DNA of 64,000 nucleotides from Hygrocybe punicea (taxonomy: Eukaryota > Basidiomycota > Agaricomycetes > Agaricales > Hygrophoraceae): the NCBI GenBank assembly GCA_963556145.1, contig OY744462.1, positions 4,712,001-4,776,000 of the forward strand. The letters are read 5' to 3'. How positions within the stretch are numbered: the stretch's first letter is position 1; each line of letters opens with the position of its first letter. Positions 23,210 through 33,816 of this stretch are shown piece after piece. The notes beneath the pieces are model-generated. The model made no database searches and was not told the DNA's origin. It saw nothing but the letters and a program-made list of their open reading frames with translations. The position numbers and the translations under genes are program-made.

Positions 23210-24813
23210 GGGACAAAGACAAAGACAAAGACAAAGACAAAGACAAAGATGAGGATGGAGACGGGACAGGGACGAGGATGATGGAGGTATGTACATGCCA
23301 CCCCCCCTCCCTCTCTCCTCCTCCCTCTCCCTCTCCCTCTCCCTGCTGCCCGTCCCTCCTCTTCCTTCTCCCACTCCCTTCTCCCACTCCTTCTCCCACT
23401 CCCACTCCCTCTCCCACTCCCACTCCCACTCCCACTCCCTTCTCCCTTCTCTCACCCCCCCTCCCTTCTCTCACCCCCCCTCCCTTCTCTCACCCCCCCT
23501 CCCTCCTCCCACCCCCTTGTCCCACCCCCACCCCCTTGTCCCACCCCCACCCTCTTCCTCCTCCCACCACCTCCCACCTCTCACCACCAGACCACTACCA
23601 CCAGCCATATTTAATTATTTAATTATGTATTTAGATAAAATAATCATTTAATGTATATTTTTACTTAAGTAATATTGAGGTATTGCTATTCATATGAGGT
23701 ATGTATTTATTTGGAATTGAGTAATATTCAATAAAAAAAGCACCATATTCCAAGTCGGGTAATTTCTGATTTTGGCATATAAGTAGCTCCTGTAATGGCT
23801 GATGGTAAAACTGAGATATTGTGCATTTCCAAAATAATAATTTTGTAATTTTGCTATTCTCTGTGCTTTTAATAATTCCATTTCATTATATTACAAGAAA
23901 ATGGTTAACTGCCCACTGGCAACTGCCAGAAGAAAGTGAACTGCACCCCCTAGCAATTGCATGGGAATGGTTAACTATGCCCCTGGCAACTGCCAGAAGA
24001 AACTGACCATTCAGTAGCTACTGCTCTGAGTTAAACTGGGGGTCCAGCAACTGCTACACCTGGTTAAACTGGAGGTACAGTAGCTGCTGCTCCAAGTTAA
24101 ACTGGATGTCCAGCAAGTGCTGTATCTGGTTAAACTGAGCAATCAGAAGCAACTGCTCCAAGTTAAACTAGACATCCAGCAAATGCTGCACCTGGTTAAA
24201 CTGAGGGTACAGCAACTGCTGCAGATGGTTAAACTGACCATCCAGTAGCTACTGCTCAAAGTTAAACTGATGGTACAGCAAATGCTGCACCTGGTTAAAC
24301 TGGAGGTACAGTAGCCGCTGCTCCGAGTTAAACTGGATGTCCAGCAAGTGCTGTATCTGGTTAAACTGAGCAATCAGTAGCAACTGCTCCGAGTTAAACT
24401 AGACATCCAGCAAATGCTGCACCTGGTTAAACTGAGGGTACAGCAACTGCTGCAGATGGTTAAACTGACCATCCAGTAGCTACTGCTCAAAGTTAAACTG
24501 CCAATGCAGTAAATAGTGCACACAGTTTAACTAAGCTCACAGTAACAACTGGGCTGGGTTTAACTGAGCTTTACAGTGAACTGAAGGCCTTGGCACTGCT
24601 GTCTAAAGTTTAACTGAACCTACCAGTAATTGCTAGGCTGAGTTTAACTGTATCGCAGCAGGCACTGTCTGGGAGTTTAACTTAAGCCCCAGCTACTAGT
24701 GCAGATAGTACACCTAACTTTCGTACCTTAACTGGGGTTCAGTTAACTAAAACCACAGGGACCACTGATTCCAACCTTTCTTTGTAGCTTACCATCGGCC
24801 GAAATAGACATGT
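23210..24813 (-). repeat. right arm of the inverted duplication
   Basis: This is the reverse complement of the left arm. It is about 240 bp longer because minisatellite units at 24060-24420 are duplicated. Its outer end runs without a break into family A LTR sequence. Confidence 0.8.
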
Positions 24814-25263
24814 CCGAAAGTAGATTACTGTTTCCTGTACTATAAAAACAGTCCCCGATGACCATACAAAAATAAGATACCATTAGTCCCCGTTTCCCTC
24901 ATAGTCAGAATCATTTTAATCACTTCAAATGCTCGTCCTTGTAGACCCTTAGATTATTATAGTTTATTTCATCGTCTTTATCATTGTTCTCGTTATTTGT
25001 TCATCATTTTTGACCCGACCCGCCGTACCCGACATCATCAGCATCGTCGGGTTCTTCATTATTTGTCCATTTTCACTCCGTTCATCACCGGATTCGTCGT
25101 TATTAGTCCAGTTTTACGCGGCGGCTTTACTTTTACTAACATTCCCTTCCTTTTACTACTATTCCCGACACTGACTTATCCACCGTCACTTCTACGCTGA
25201 CACCCCTTTGGTTAGGATCATCTTTTATTATTGTTCTGAAGCCACACAGAACCCGCATCTACA
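24767..25263 (+). repeat. right LTR, family A, 5'-truncated
   Basis: It matches left-LTR positions from about 17391 to 17895 and ends CATCTACA. The first ~410 bp are absent, replaced by the inverted duplication. Confidence 0.7.
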
Positions 25264-26912
25264 ACGTGCCGATGAAATCCTCAGTGATATTGATCGCCGG
25301 TGAGCTAATCTAACAAATCTATCTTTCATTTCGTTAACCTATATACTAGCATTGGATGTGCTGCACCTTTTTCAAGACTCCGGAACTTTCACACCGGAAG
25401 GAATTTTTCACAATGGACAGGCGACGACTCAAAAGCCCTCATGAAAATATATATTTCCTGCATTGAAGGCCACGTTCCTGATTATATCATCTGCACCGTC
25501 CAGGCCTTCATGGACTTCACATACATCGTGTGACGTGACACTCATACTTCAACCAGCTTACTTCAGCTTGATGCTGCACTCAATCGGTTTAACCATTTCC
25601 GGAAAATCTTCCCTACCACAGGTGTTCGCATGAACTTCAATCTTCCATGGCAGCATTCAATGGTTCACTACCTCACACTCATCCAGGCTTTCGGTGCTCC
25701 AAATGGATTGTGTTCATCAATAACAGAATCAAAGCACATAGATGCTGTCAAGAAACCATGGCAGCGATCGAGCCACTTCAATGCCCTCAGGCAAATGTTA
25801 TTAACCAATCAATGACTGACCAAGCTGGCTGCAATGTGTGTCGACTTTACCCGCCGAAAAATGCTGGAAAGAACATGTCTTGTCGAGGTATTGATGATGC
25901 TGGGTGAGATCGTTGACGTGTCAATGGGTATAAAATCAGATTATTAACAACAGGAATAGATCCCAACAGTGACTGTGTTGGTAATGCTGAGGTAGCAGCT
26001 GATGCCGCTGATGCCACCATTACAGCCCACGAGGAGGACTCGGAACCTGAGGATCTTACCGATGATGGCCCAGTGGTAACCAGTTATGTGGATTTGACAC
26101 GGACAATCTGTAGGTACCTGTGCTAGTCCCTGAACCCTGTTCACTGACTTGGTTGGCCATAAGGTTATACACGCACGGCAGATCAGATCTCAACCAAAAT
26201 TGCTGAGCCACGGCTGCCCGCTCTCATGCGACGCTTCCTCTATGATCAACTACATCCAGATAATGTCCTTACATCAGCCCACATTTCACTAAACGAATGC
26301 CCCTGATTTACAGGGAAAGTGAAGGTTTTCAATTCAGCAGTAGCTTCTTTTCATGCCCCTAGTGATCCAAGTGGTATCTGAGGCATGCGTTGTGAATACA
26401 TCCGATGTACTGATAATTGGAGGAAGTCTGGACCATGCCGCGATGTCATATTCCTCAATTGTGACCCAGAGCTCCCAGGGATGCAGGGGATTGATGTGGT
26501 GCAGCTCTGGCTGTTATTTTCTTTCAACCACCAAGGTGTAACATACCGTGTGCCTTGGTTCATTGGTTTTGGGTTCTCGGTCAAGAACCAGACAGTACCA
26601 CAGGCATGTGGATTGCAGAGCGAGAACACAACATTGAAGGCCACCCCATTGCATCCATTATCCACCTGGAGTGTATAATTCGAGCAAGTCATCTCATGCC
26701 GGTCTTCAGGCGGAAACTCATACCGGCACTGCAACCTCAAGATACCTTGGCAGCATTCAAGTATTATTATGTAAACAAGTATGTTGACCATCACGCGACT
26801 CAGTTAGCTTTTTGATACTGGTACTACTAGTAGTAAAAGCTGTACCAACTTGAACTTGAATACTATAATTAATTTTTTAATATCAAGTTTTAATAAAATT
26901 TAAGTGTGTTTA

Positions 26913-27735
26913 CAGCCGTTTTTATTGATCTTGGCACTTTTTGAAATTTTTTGATGTAAAAGAAACAATATGGACTTAGTGAATTTTTCTATGCTCTATC
27001 TTGTATCTCAAGAAATACTGCATGGATTAACATGGTTATAGAGGGAAAGTTGTACTGTTTCTTAAGGGCTATCTACTTCTATAACTACATTTGGACAATA
27101 TTTAGTATTTGGTGACTTGTAGATGAAACAAAAGGTAAACCAGTACTTTTTGACACCCAAAATGATATTGTCAAATTATGCCATCAAATGAGCTCATATG
27201 AAAAAGATTGTAGGGAGAAACTTCTTCAGTTTTTCAAGGGCTGGAAGTGCAAATACCGTGTTTTCCTTCATTTTTGTCCTTGGAGCCAACATTGCATCTG
27301 TACTATGTTTGTCTGCATTAGGCTTGAAATATTACATGAATTTTAAATGTTGGCTCCAAGGACAAAAATGCAGGAAAACACGGTATTTGTACTTCTAGCC
27401 CTTGAAAAACTGAAGAAGTTTCTCCCTACAATCTTTTTCATATGAGCTCATTTGATGGCATAATTTGACAATATCATTTTGGGTGTCAAAAAGTACTGGT
27501 TTACCTTTTGTTTCATCTACAAGTCACCAAATACTAAATATTGTCCAAATGTAGTTATAGAAGTATATAGCCCTTAAGAAACAGTACAACTTTCCCTCTA
27601 TAACCATGTTAATCCATGCAGTATTTCTTGAGATACAAGATAGAGCACAGAAAGATTCACTAAGTCCATATTGTTTCTTTTACATCAAAAAAATTCAAAA
27701 AGTGCCAGGATCATTATTATTAATAAAAACAGCTG
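26913..27735. mobile_element. foldback MITE related to the Tc1-like transposon
   Basis: Two arms of about 380 bp (26913-27290 and 27347-27735) are near-perfect reverse complements around a 56-bp loop. TA flanks both ends (26911-26912, 27736-27737). The termini begin CAGCCGTTTTT...TTGATCTTGGCACT and resemble the terminal repeats of the element at 57256-60023 (CAGCCGTTTGTGATGATCTT). There is no ORF, so this is a non-autonomous relative, probably mobilised by that transposase family. Confidence 0.75.
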
Positions 27736-27965
27736 TAAGTCGAGTAAGTGTTTTTAAGTTGAGTAAGTGGGTTTAAGTTGACCTAATCACACCGGTCACT
27801 TTTGATTGAGATGTGCAGAAAAGGAATAGGAAACGCAACTGCGCCCTGAAACAGCGGCGCGGTCCGGGAACATAATGAGTGTCTTTGGTTTTTTGTTTTA
27901 CAATGAGGAACCGTGTAAAAAGAAAAAGAAGAAAGAGAAAAAGAAAGGGGGGGGGCAGAGGTGGG

Positions 27966-28210
27966 TTACAAAAAATACACGTGGCAACTAACTAGGAGAC
28001 GAGACAAGGTAAAAAGGGGAGTGAGCAAAGTGAAGCGGGGCATACCTTGGAAACGAGACAAGGGGCTTAGGAGGCCCTTGGGGTGTTTCCAAGATATATA
28101 ACTCGCTGGTAGAAAGAAGCGCTGTAAGGCGGCGTAAGATTTGACGTCAAGCGGGGATGGCAAATAGTGGGCTGTCAGCGGGTGACAGCTCCAGCAGATG
28201 TGCACCTGAC
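27966..28210 (-). mobile_element. terminal fragment of the DIRS-like element
   Basis: About 240 bp match 60148-60390 in inverted orientation (GACGTCAAGCGGGG, GAAACGAGACAAGGGGCTTAGG). Only the leader/terminal region is present; no coding part follows. Confidence 0.6.
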
Positions 28211-28224
28211 CTTCCCACACTACA

Positions 28225-28273
28225 AGCCTTATAATAGTGGTTGAACACGTGTCTCAACCACTATTATAAGGCT
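28225..28273. repeat. 49-bp near-perfect palindrome
   Basis: Two 20-bp arms pair perfectly (AGCCTTATAATAGTGGTTGA and its complement) around a 9-nt loop containing the palindrome ACACGTGT. Confidence 0.8.
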
Positions 28274-28497
28274 CTAAAGTCTTAAAACCGCCGATCCAGC
28301 CATAAATCAGTCTCCACCCTAGCTTCAGTATATAAGTCTTATTAGTAGTTATTAGTGGCATATACTAGTAATGTAGTAGTGTTCTAAATACGGTAATAAC
28401 CCATTTGGGAACGTCAGGTCTGGTCAGGAACAAGGGCGCTGATGGGCTCGGACTTTCCCGTCACCGTTGCCATGGCCCCGCCCATCACTCACAGGCA

Positions 28498-31278
28498 CGC
28501 GCGCTCGTCGTCGTCGACGTTGAGCACGGCTATTTCACTCTCCTGCCGTCTTTTCTTGCGGGATTTTTTACACATCATAGATATATTGTTCTACATGCTG
28601 TATATATACTAATATACATGGAAATACCCGAAATAAAAGAGATATAAAAGAAATAATAAAAAATGATACATGGGGCGCCGCCGACGAACGGGTGGGTACT
28701 CACCTTCGCGGAGGCGCCGGATGTGGTCTAAACTTGGTGGTGAAGGGTGCTGTATGGTGGGTGAAGGGAGGGAGGGACGCTGGGGGCCGGGGAAGGGTGC
28801 ATGGAGAGGGGGGTGGCAATGGGTGGCGAGGAAGGGGCCGGTGTAGATGCGGGTTCTTGGTGGCTTCAGAACCATATAAAGAAATATGATCCTAACCAAG
28901 GGGTAGTCAGCGTAGAAGTGACTGTGGATAAGTCAGTGTCGGGAATAGTAGTAAAAGTAAAGGAATGTAAGTAAAAATAAAGCCGCCGCGTAAAACTGGA
29001 CTAATAACGACGAAGCCGGCGATGAACGGAGTGAAAACGGATAAATAATAAAGAACCCGACGATGCCGACGATGTCGGGTACGGCGGGTCGGGTCGGGTC
29101 GGGTCGGAAACGATGAACAAATATACGGAAACAACGATAAAGACGACGAAGTGGACTATAAAAAGCTAAGGATCTACGTGGACGAGCATTTGAAGGGATT
29201 AAAAGGTGATTCTGACTAAAGGGAAACGGGGACTAATGGTATGTTTTTTTTTGTACGGTCGTCGGGGACCGTTTTTATAGTACATGTGTGTGTAGCTACT
29301 TTCGGACATGTCTACTTCGGCCGATAGAAACTACAAAGAAAAGATGAAATGGAGATGTGGAAAGGGGGGTTGCAATGCGACGAAGACAAGAAAATGGAGG
29401 GGAAAACGAATATGCCAGGAAAAGATCTAGAAAGTCCTACATATCTCCGAAAGGACGATGGGATGCATAAATAAAGTAAATCCGAAGTCGGGGATTGAGT
29501 CCGAAGAGATCCATCTCCTGGAATTGGAACTCCGAGGCGTTTGAGGCTGCCGGATTTAGTCTGAGAGCGGCTGTGACGAAGCGGCATACGTCGGGTTATG
29601 TCGGTCACGTCGGGTCACATCACGTCACATCACGTCGGGTTGCGTCGGGTTACGTCGGGTTCGAATGCAAGTCGAATGGCGGCATCGGGTTGGTCCGGAT
29701 TCGTGATATATTGATGATACGGACTCAGAGGGACGTCGACCCTCTACACCGGGAAGCGAGGCGGATGGGGGAAACGGAGAGGGAATGGATGGGGGAGGGC
29801 TCCCGGCCCCAAACGAGCGGCGGGAAGGGGTGAGTACATGAGGAAAAAGCAGGAGGGAGGTGGGTACTCACCTATGCCCTTGGGGCCCCCCACGGCCCTC
29901 CCCACGATCCACCATGGATAAATCCAATGGAGACGTCATCTATGACGTCCCCATGGTCCCTGCCGTCGTTGTCGCGGTCCAGATTGATCGCACCATTGAG
30001 TTGCGCGAGGGTGGTGGCACTGACGGTTGTGGTGGTAATATCTCGACAACGCCGCCGCCGTTGACGACGCCTTCGTCGTGGGCGACTCTCCACATCGCCC
30101 TCGTCGTCTTCGTCGCTGTGCGCCAAGCCCGCCGCCGCTAGTTTCGACGTTCGAGACCGTTGGTTGAAAAGGTCGGACGCGCTCCTGCGCAGCTTTGAGG
30201 ACGTCCAGGGTGGTGGTCTCAGTGCGAATCGTCGCCGTTGTCATCCTCCTCCTCGTTTCCGTCGTTGTTGAGGTGGTGGGTAGTGGGAGCATGGGGGGAG
30301 GCGAGTTGGGAGACGAGTTGGTGGTAGCAAAAGGCAAGTGTGTGATCACATGGCTTTCAACCTTCCACCACCATCACCACCCCCATTCGCCACACTCCTG
30401 CTCCCCACCACCTCAACAAGTACGGGAACGAGGACTACGAGGACGACGGCGACAATTCGCACTGAGTACGCCTCCCCGGACGTCCTCAAAGCCGCTCAGG
30501 AGCGCGCCCGACCTTTTCAACCAACGGTCTCAAACGTCGAAACTAGCGGCGGCGGACTTGGCGCACAGTGACGAAGATGACGAGGGCGATGTGGAGAGTT
30601 GCCACTGGCGATGGTGTGGTCAACGGCGGTGGCGGCATCGAGATATCGCCACCGCAACCGGTGGTGCGGCCATCCTCGCGCGACTTGACGGCGGCGGCGA
30701 TCTGGATCGCGAAACCCACTACGGGGACCACGGGGACGTCGTAGATGACGTCCCCATTGTTTTTATCGATGATGGAATGCAAAGGGGGCCGTGGGGGGCC
30801 TTAATGGTACAGGTGAGTACCCATCCCCCTCCTGCTTTTCCCCCACGTACTTACCGCTTCCCGCTGCTCGTTTGGGGCCGGGAGCCCTCCCCCATCCATC
30901 CCCTCTCCGTTTCCCCCAACCGCCTCGCTTCCCGGACCTTTCCTCACCACCCATCGCCACCCCCCTCTCCATGCACCCTTCCCCGGCCCCCAGCATCCCT
31001 CCCTCCCATCACCCACCCTCCACCACCCTTTGCTATCAATTCCAGACCCAGTCCGGCGCCTCCGCGAAGGTGAGTACCCACCTGTTCGTCGGCAGCGCCC
31101 CATGTATGATTATTTTTTATTTCTTTTATTTCTCTTTTATTTCGTTTATTTTCATGTATATTAGTCTATATACAGTATTTATAAGAATATGTCTATGATA
31201 TGTAAAAAATTCCACAAGAAAAGACGGCGGGATAGTGAAATAGCCGTGCTCAACGTCGACGACGACGAGTGCGCGTAA
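28498..31278. mobile_element. foldback element of ~1.87 kb, interrupted by a solo LTR
   Basis: Two arms of about 930 bp fold around position 30343 (TGTGATCACA). The outer ends ACGCGC(G/A)CTCGTCGTC match on both sides. Without the LTR the arms are equal in length. Both arms carry GTGAGTAC donor-like sites and proline-rich low-complexity frames, but no confident gene. It appears to truncate the repeat-family gene at 31280-32235. Confidence 0.65.
28842..29748 (-). mobile_element. solo LTR, family A, with CCGG target duplication
   Basis: The LTR of 907 bp lies on the minus strand, running from TGTAGAGGGTCGACG to GAACCCGCATCTACA. CCGG precedes and follows it. The matching site in the opposite foldback arm (near 30935) is unoccupied, which confirms the boundaries. 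Confidence 0.8.
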
Positions 31279-31279
31279 A

Positions 31280-32235
31280 TTCAGCATGATGAACAGGAGC
31301 TCAAGATCCACTTGGGCTTTGATTGTAGATTTCATACATTTTGTCCACAAGATCTTTTCAACCTTTGAGCTGTGTCTTGCTTGTGTGGTTGATGGCAGAA
31401 GTGATACCGAGGAAGCGACAAGATGGAACTGTTGGAACTGTTGAGGCAGGAAGCAGAGTGCTGGAGGTGTCATATGGAGAAGTGGTAAGGTATATGTTTT
31501 TGGACTCATAATTGATGTTTTTATGAGAGGTGCCATCGCTGCTCAGAGTGAGACCTGTGAAATGATATCAGGAATTTGCAACAACACTGATCTCGATGAC
31601 TGACTTTCAGTTTCCTTGATATCATGCACAATCTGCATTTTGGCTGCGACACCGTGACCTCCCTCAAGAACAATCCGAGCGGCTGTACGTGCACTAATCT
31701 GACCTTCAACCATGATCCCAAGGTTCTGTGAAACAGCTTGGATTGCGTTGTTGACATGTGCAACAGGAAGCCCAAGCTCTACTAGCTTGCAAACCACAGC
31801 TCTGGATGCTTCGGGCACAACTCCCTTTTCCTTGAGATTGTGAGTGGTGGCTAACTTTGATTTTGCAACCATTTTTGCAGTCTTGCCAGGGGCTCAGATA
31901 TCTCGCATGTGCAGTGTATTCTTTTCCTTTCGAAGGGTGATGTTTGATTGAAGGACCTGGGAAAGACAGGTACCTGTCCTTGCTAGCTCATTAGCTCGTG
32001 CTGCTGCTTCCTGGGCCACTGCATGAATTTTGGATTGTGCATCACATAATTGCTCCTCTAGCTTGGTCTTGGAAGATTCAGCACGAATAAACTTTCGATG
32101 CTCATTCCGATATCGGCACTCATAGTTCTGAGCTCTGGTCGGAATAATTTCAAGTTCCTGCTGGTGAACAGAAAGTGTGAAATGACTTGGCTTTTGATTC
32201 TCTTTATCAGAGCTGGGAGTATGGAGAACTACCAT
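31280..32235 (-). pseudogene. truncated fungal repeat-family gene (coiled coil plus HTH-like)
   Basis: The minus-strand ATG at 32235 opens a glutamate/alanine-rich, coiled-coil-like exon (to about 31895). A second exon (31872-31545) holds LKEKGVVPEASRAVVCKLVE, followed by ISARTAARIVLEGGHGVAAK. That helix-turn-helix-like region is characteristic of a large multicopy agaricomycete family. Frames then continue with NINYES-type and KDLVDKMYEIYNQSP-type sequence, with in-frame TAG codons, until the foldback element begins at 31278. The 3' part is missing. The family's biochemical role is not known to me. DNA binding or a transposon passenger role is an inference from the HTH and copy number. Confidence 0.5.
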
Positions 32236-32239
32236 ATTG

Positions 32240-33220
32240 TGACCAGACTGTGCTTTCTGTAGTTTGGATCTTCATTTCATCATCTGAATGCAATGTACTA
32301 CTTAATTGGGACTTGGCTGGCCACCTCGGAGTTGATTATGTCAGCACTTATGTGATCCTGTACTCGCACTGGCTTTATGCACAGCTACACTCTTTTGAGA
32401 GCTGATTTAAGTGCTAGGAGTGTACCAAATCAACAGTCTGAACAAATTGTTCGCAACAGAATTTTGTTTTCTAACCTGATTTCTCTTGAACAGGGCCAGG
32501 GAGGTACAGGATCATAGGACATATTAAATTTAATAACAATCCACTGCGAACATAATGTGCAGTTTTTCATTCTCTCTAGTATTGGTCAATGACACTAAGA
32601 CCTGTATGTCCTGTGTGAGGCTGTAGAAATCTTTACCACCCGCCTGAGCAGTTTCCTATCTGCCACTCTGCACAAATAAATGCAACTTTTGGCAGGGGGT
32701 TGCCGGACCCCACTAACATCTTGCTGGAAAGTAGTGGATTTGCTACCAAGACAGCTACAGGGATCAGATCTGCATTGTAGAGGTGAGTTGTGAGTTTGGG
32801 TATGCAAGCAGGGGACAGGGAAATGGTCAGGGAACACTGAACAAGCAGGGATGAGTCAAGGGGAATGGAATGGAACAGGATGTGGAACAGAAATTGACCC
32901 TAATGTATTTAAATTGAATGGATTCTGAATTCTTTCTGGAGCATGGCTTGATATAGCACAATAGAGATTGAATTAAATCTGGGATATAAATGTGGATAGT
33001 GGCAATCAATCCAACTACATTTCTATATATTCCATGCCTGAATTCATGAGTCTCATGCATTAACTCAAATCAATAGATATCACTACATATAGAGGAACTT
33101 CTCACTGGGAATCATGCCTAAAAGTGGCCAGAATAAGGTGTAAACTGATGAAAATGAGCCAAAATTCTGGCAATGTTGTGCATTATGATACCTGATGAAA
33201 CTAAAATTTTGAATTGATTT
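32240..33220. other. no gene seen
   Basis: Mixed AT-rich DNA with only short frames. Confidence 0.3.
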
Positions 33221-33224
33221 ACTG

Positions 33225-33811
33225 CTTTTTTTTCAATCAATTGAGCAATTTGAATCTGGTAGAATTTCCAGAGCTGAATCTTGTCTCTCATGAAACACAG
33301 CATGGTTATAGAGGGACAGTTGTACTATTTTTGAAGGGCTATCTGCTCCTATATTTAGATTTGGACAATATGTAGTGGATGATAACACAGCATGGATTGA
33401 GATGGTTATAAAGGGAAAGTTGTACTATTTTTGAAGGGCTATCTGCTCTTGTAGTTGGATTTGGACAGTATTTAGTGGATGATGAGTTGTAGATGAAATA
33501 AAAGGTAAACTAGTATTTTTTGACACCAAAAATGATACTGTCAACTTATGGCATCAAATGAGTTCTTATAAAGAAGATTGTAGGGTGAAAGTTGTTCATT
33601 TTTTTTAAGGGCTAGAAGGACATATATCATGTTTTTCTTGATTTTTTTTCTTTGAGCCAATATTATTCTCAATTTCAGGTAGTGTATTGCACAGGTAACC
33701 CCCAGGTATTTTTCCATACCTGCACCTGTTGGACCCATGGGTACAATACCTGTGGGTTTCACCCATCATCTTAAGTCCCGGACCGTCCAAAATGGTCAAG
33801 TATTGAGCTAG
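33225..33811. repeat. left part of a foldback element split by the outer Ty3
   Basis: Sequence here is the reverse complement of 48866-49840. It resembles the internal arms of the MITE at 26913-27735 (GTAGATGAAAYAAAAGGTAAAC). The segment at 33295-33375 is duplicated at 33378-33490. The arm breaks at GAGCTAG, immediately before the ATATG target duplication. Confidence 0.65.
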
Positions 33812-33816
33812 ATATG

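Larger units (their letters stand above)
16983..25263 (+). mobile_element. LTR element without recognisable gag/pol, inserted in Plavaka
   Basis: The complete left LTR (TGTAGAGGG...CATCTACA) is at 16983-17895 and a 5'-truncated right LTR at 24767-25263. The flanks ACAT (16979-16982) and ACGT (25264-25267) fit a 4-bp target duplication with one transition, and removal restores the transposase frame. A primer-binding-site candidate, TGGAGCCCACCGCAAGG, starts 2 bp after the left LTR. The interior is GC-rich repeats and an inverted duplication. No protease, RT or integrase is visible, so it is non-autonomous or deeply rearranged. Confidence 0.7.
15210..26815 (+). pseudogene. Plavaka-type transposase gene split by an LTR element
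   Basis: This is the transposase of a Plavaka (CACTA-superfamily) DNA transposon, which would cut and paste the element in the nucleus. The order seen is: an N-terminal zinc finger (GRYFRNQSGLTKHH) with an acidic linker; an intron at about 15555; PPADEWAPFDNRVAFELAEF; FMSGDWAGHQA with an intron; the family core MFVPVVLGSDKTVVSIETG and HPLYLSIGNVHSTVRHAH; GIGPYIADYQEQ; ADIHELLAPDILHQLIKGVF; then EDYLVLIHGRAH at 16982. It resumes in frame at 25268 as ADEILSDIDRR, continues through FSQWTGDDSKALMK and APNGLCSSITESKHI, and ends near 26815. Besides the 8.3-kb insertion, in-frame TGA codons at 25531 and 25813 replace arginines of the family. It is therefore inactive. Confidence 0.8.

Noticed and set aside
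24143..24373. Cys/Ser/Thr 11-residue repeat protein
   Set aside because: Direct reading of the 33-bp minisatellite.
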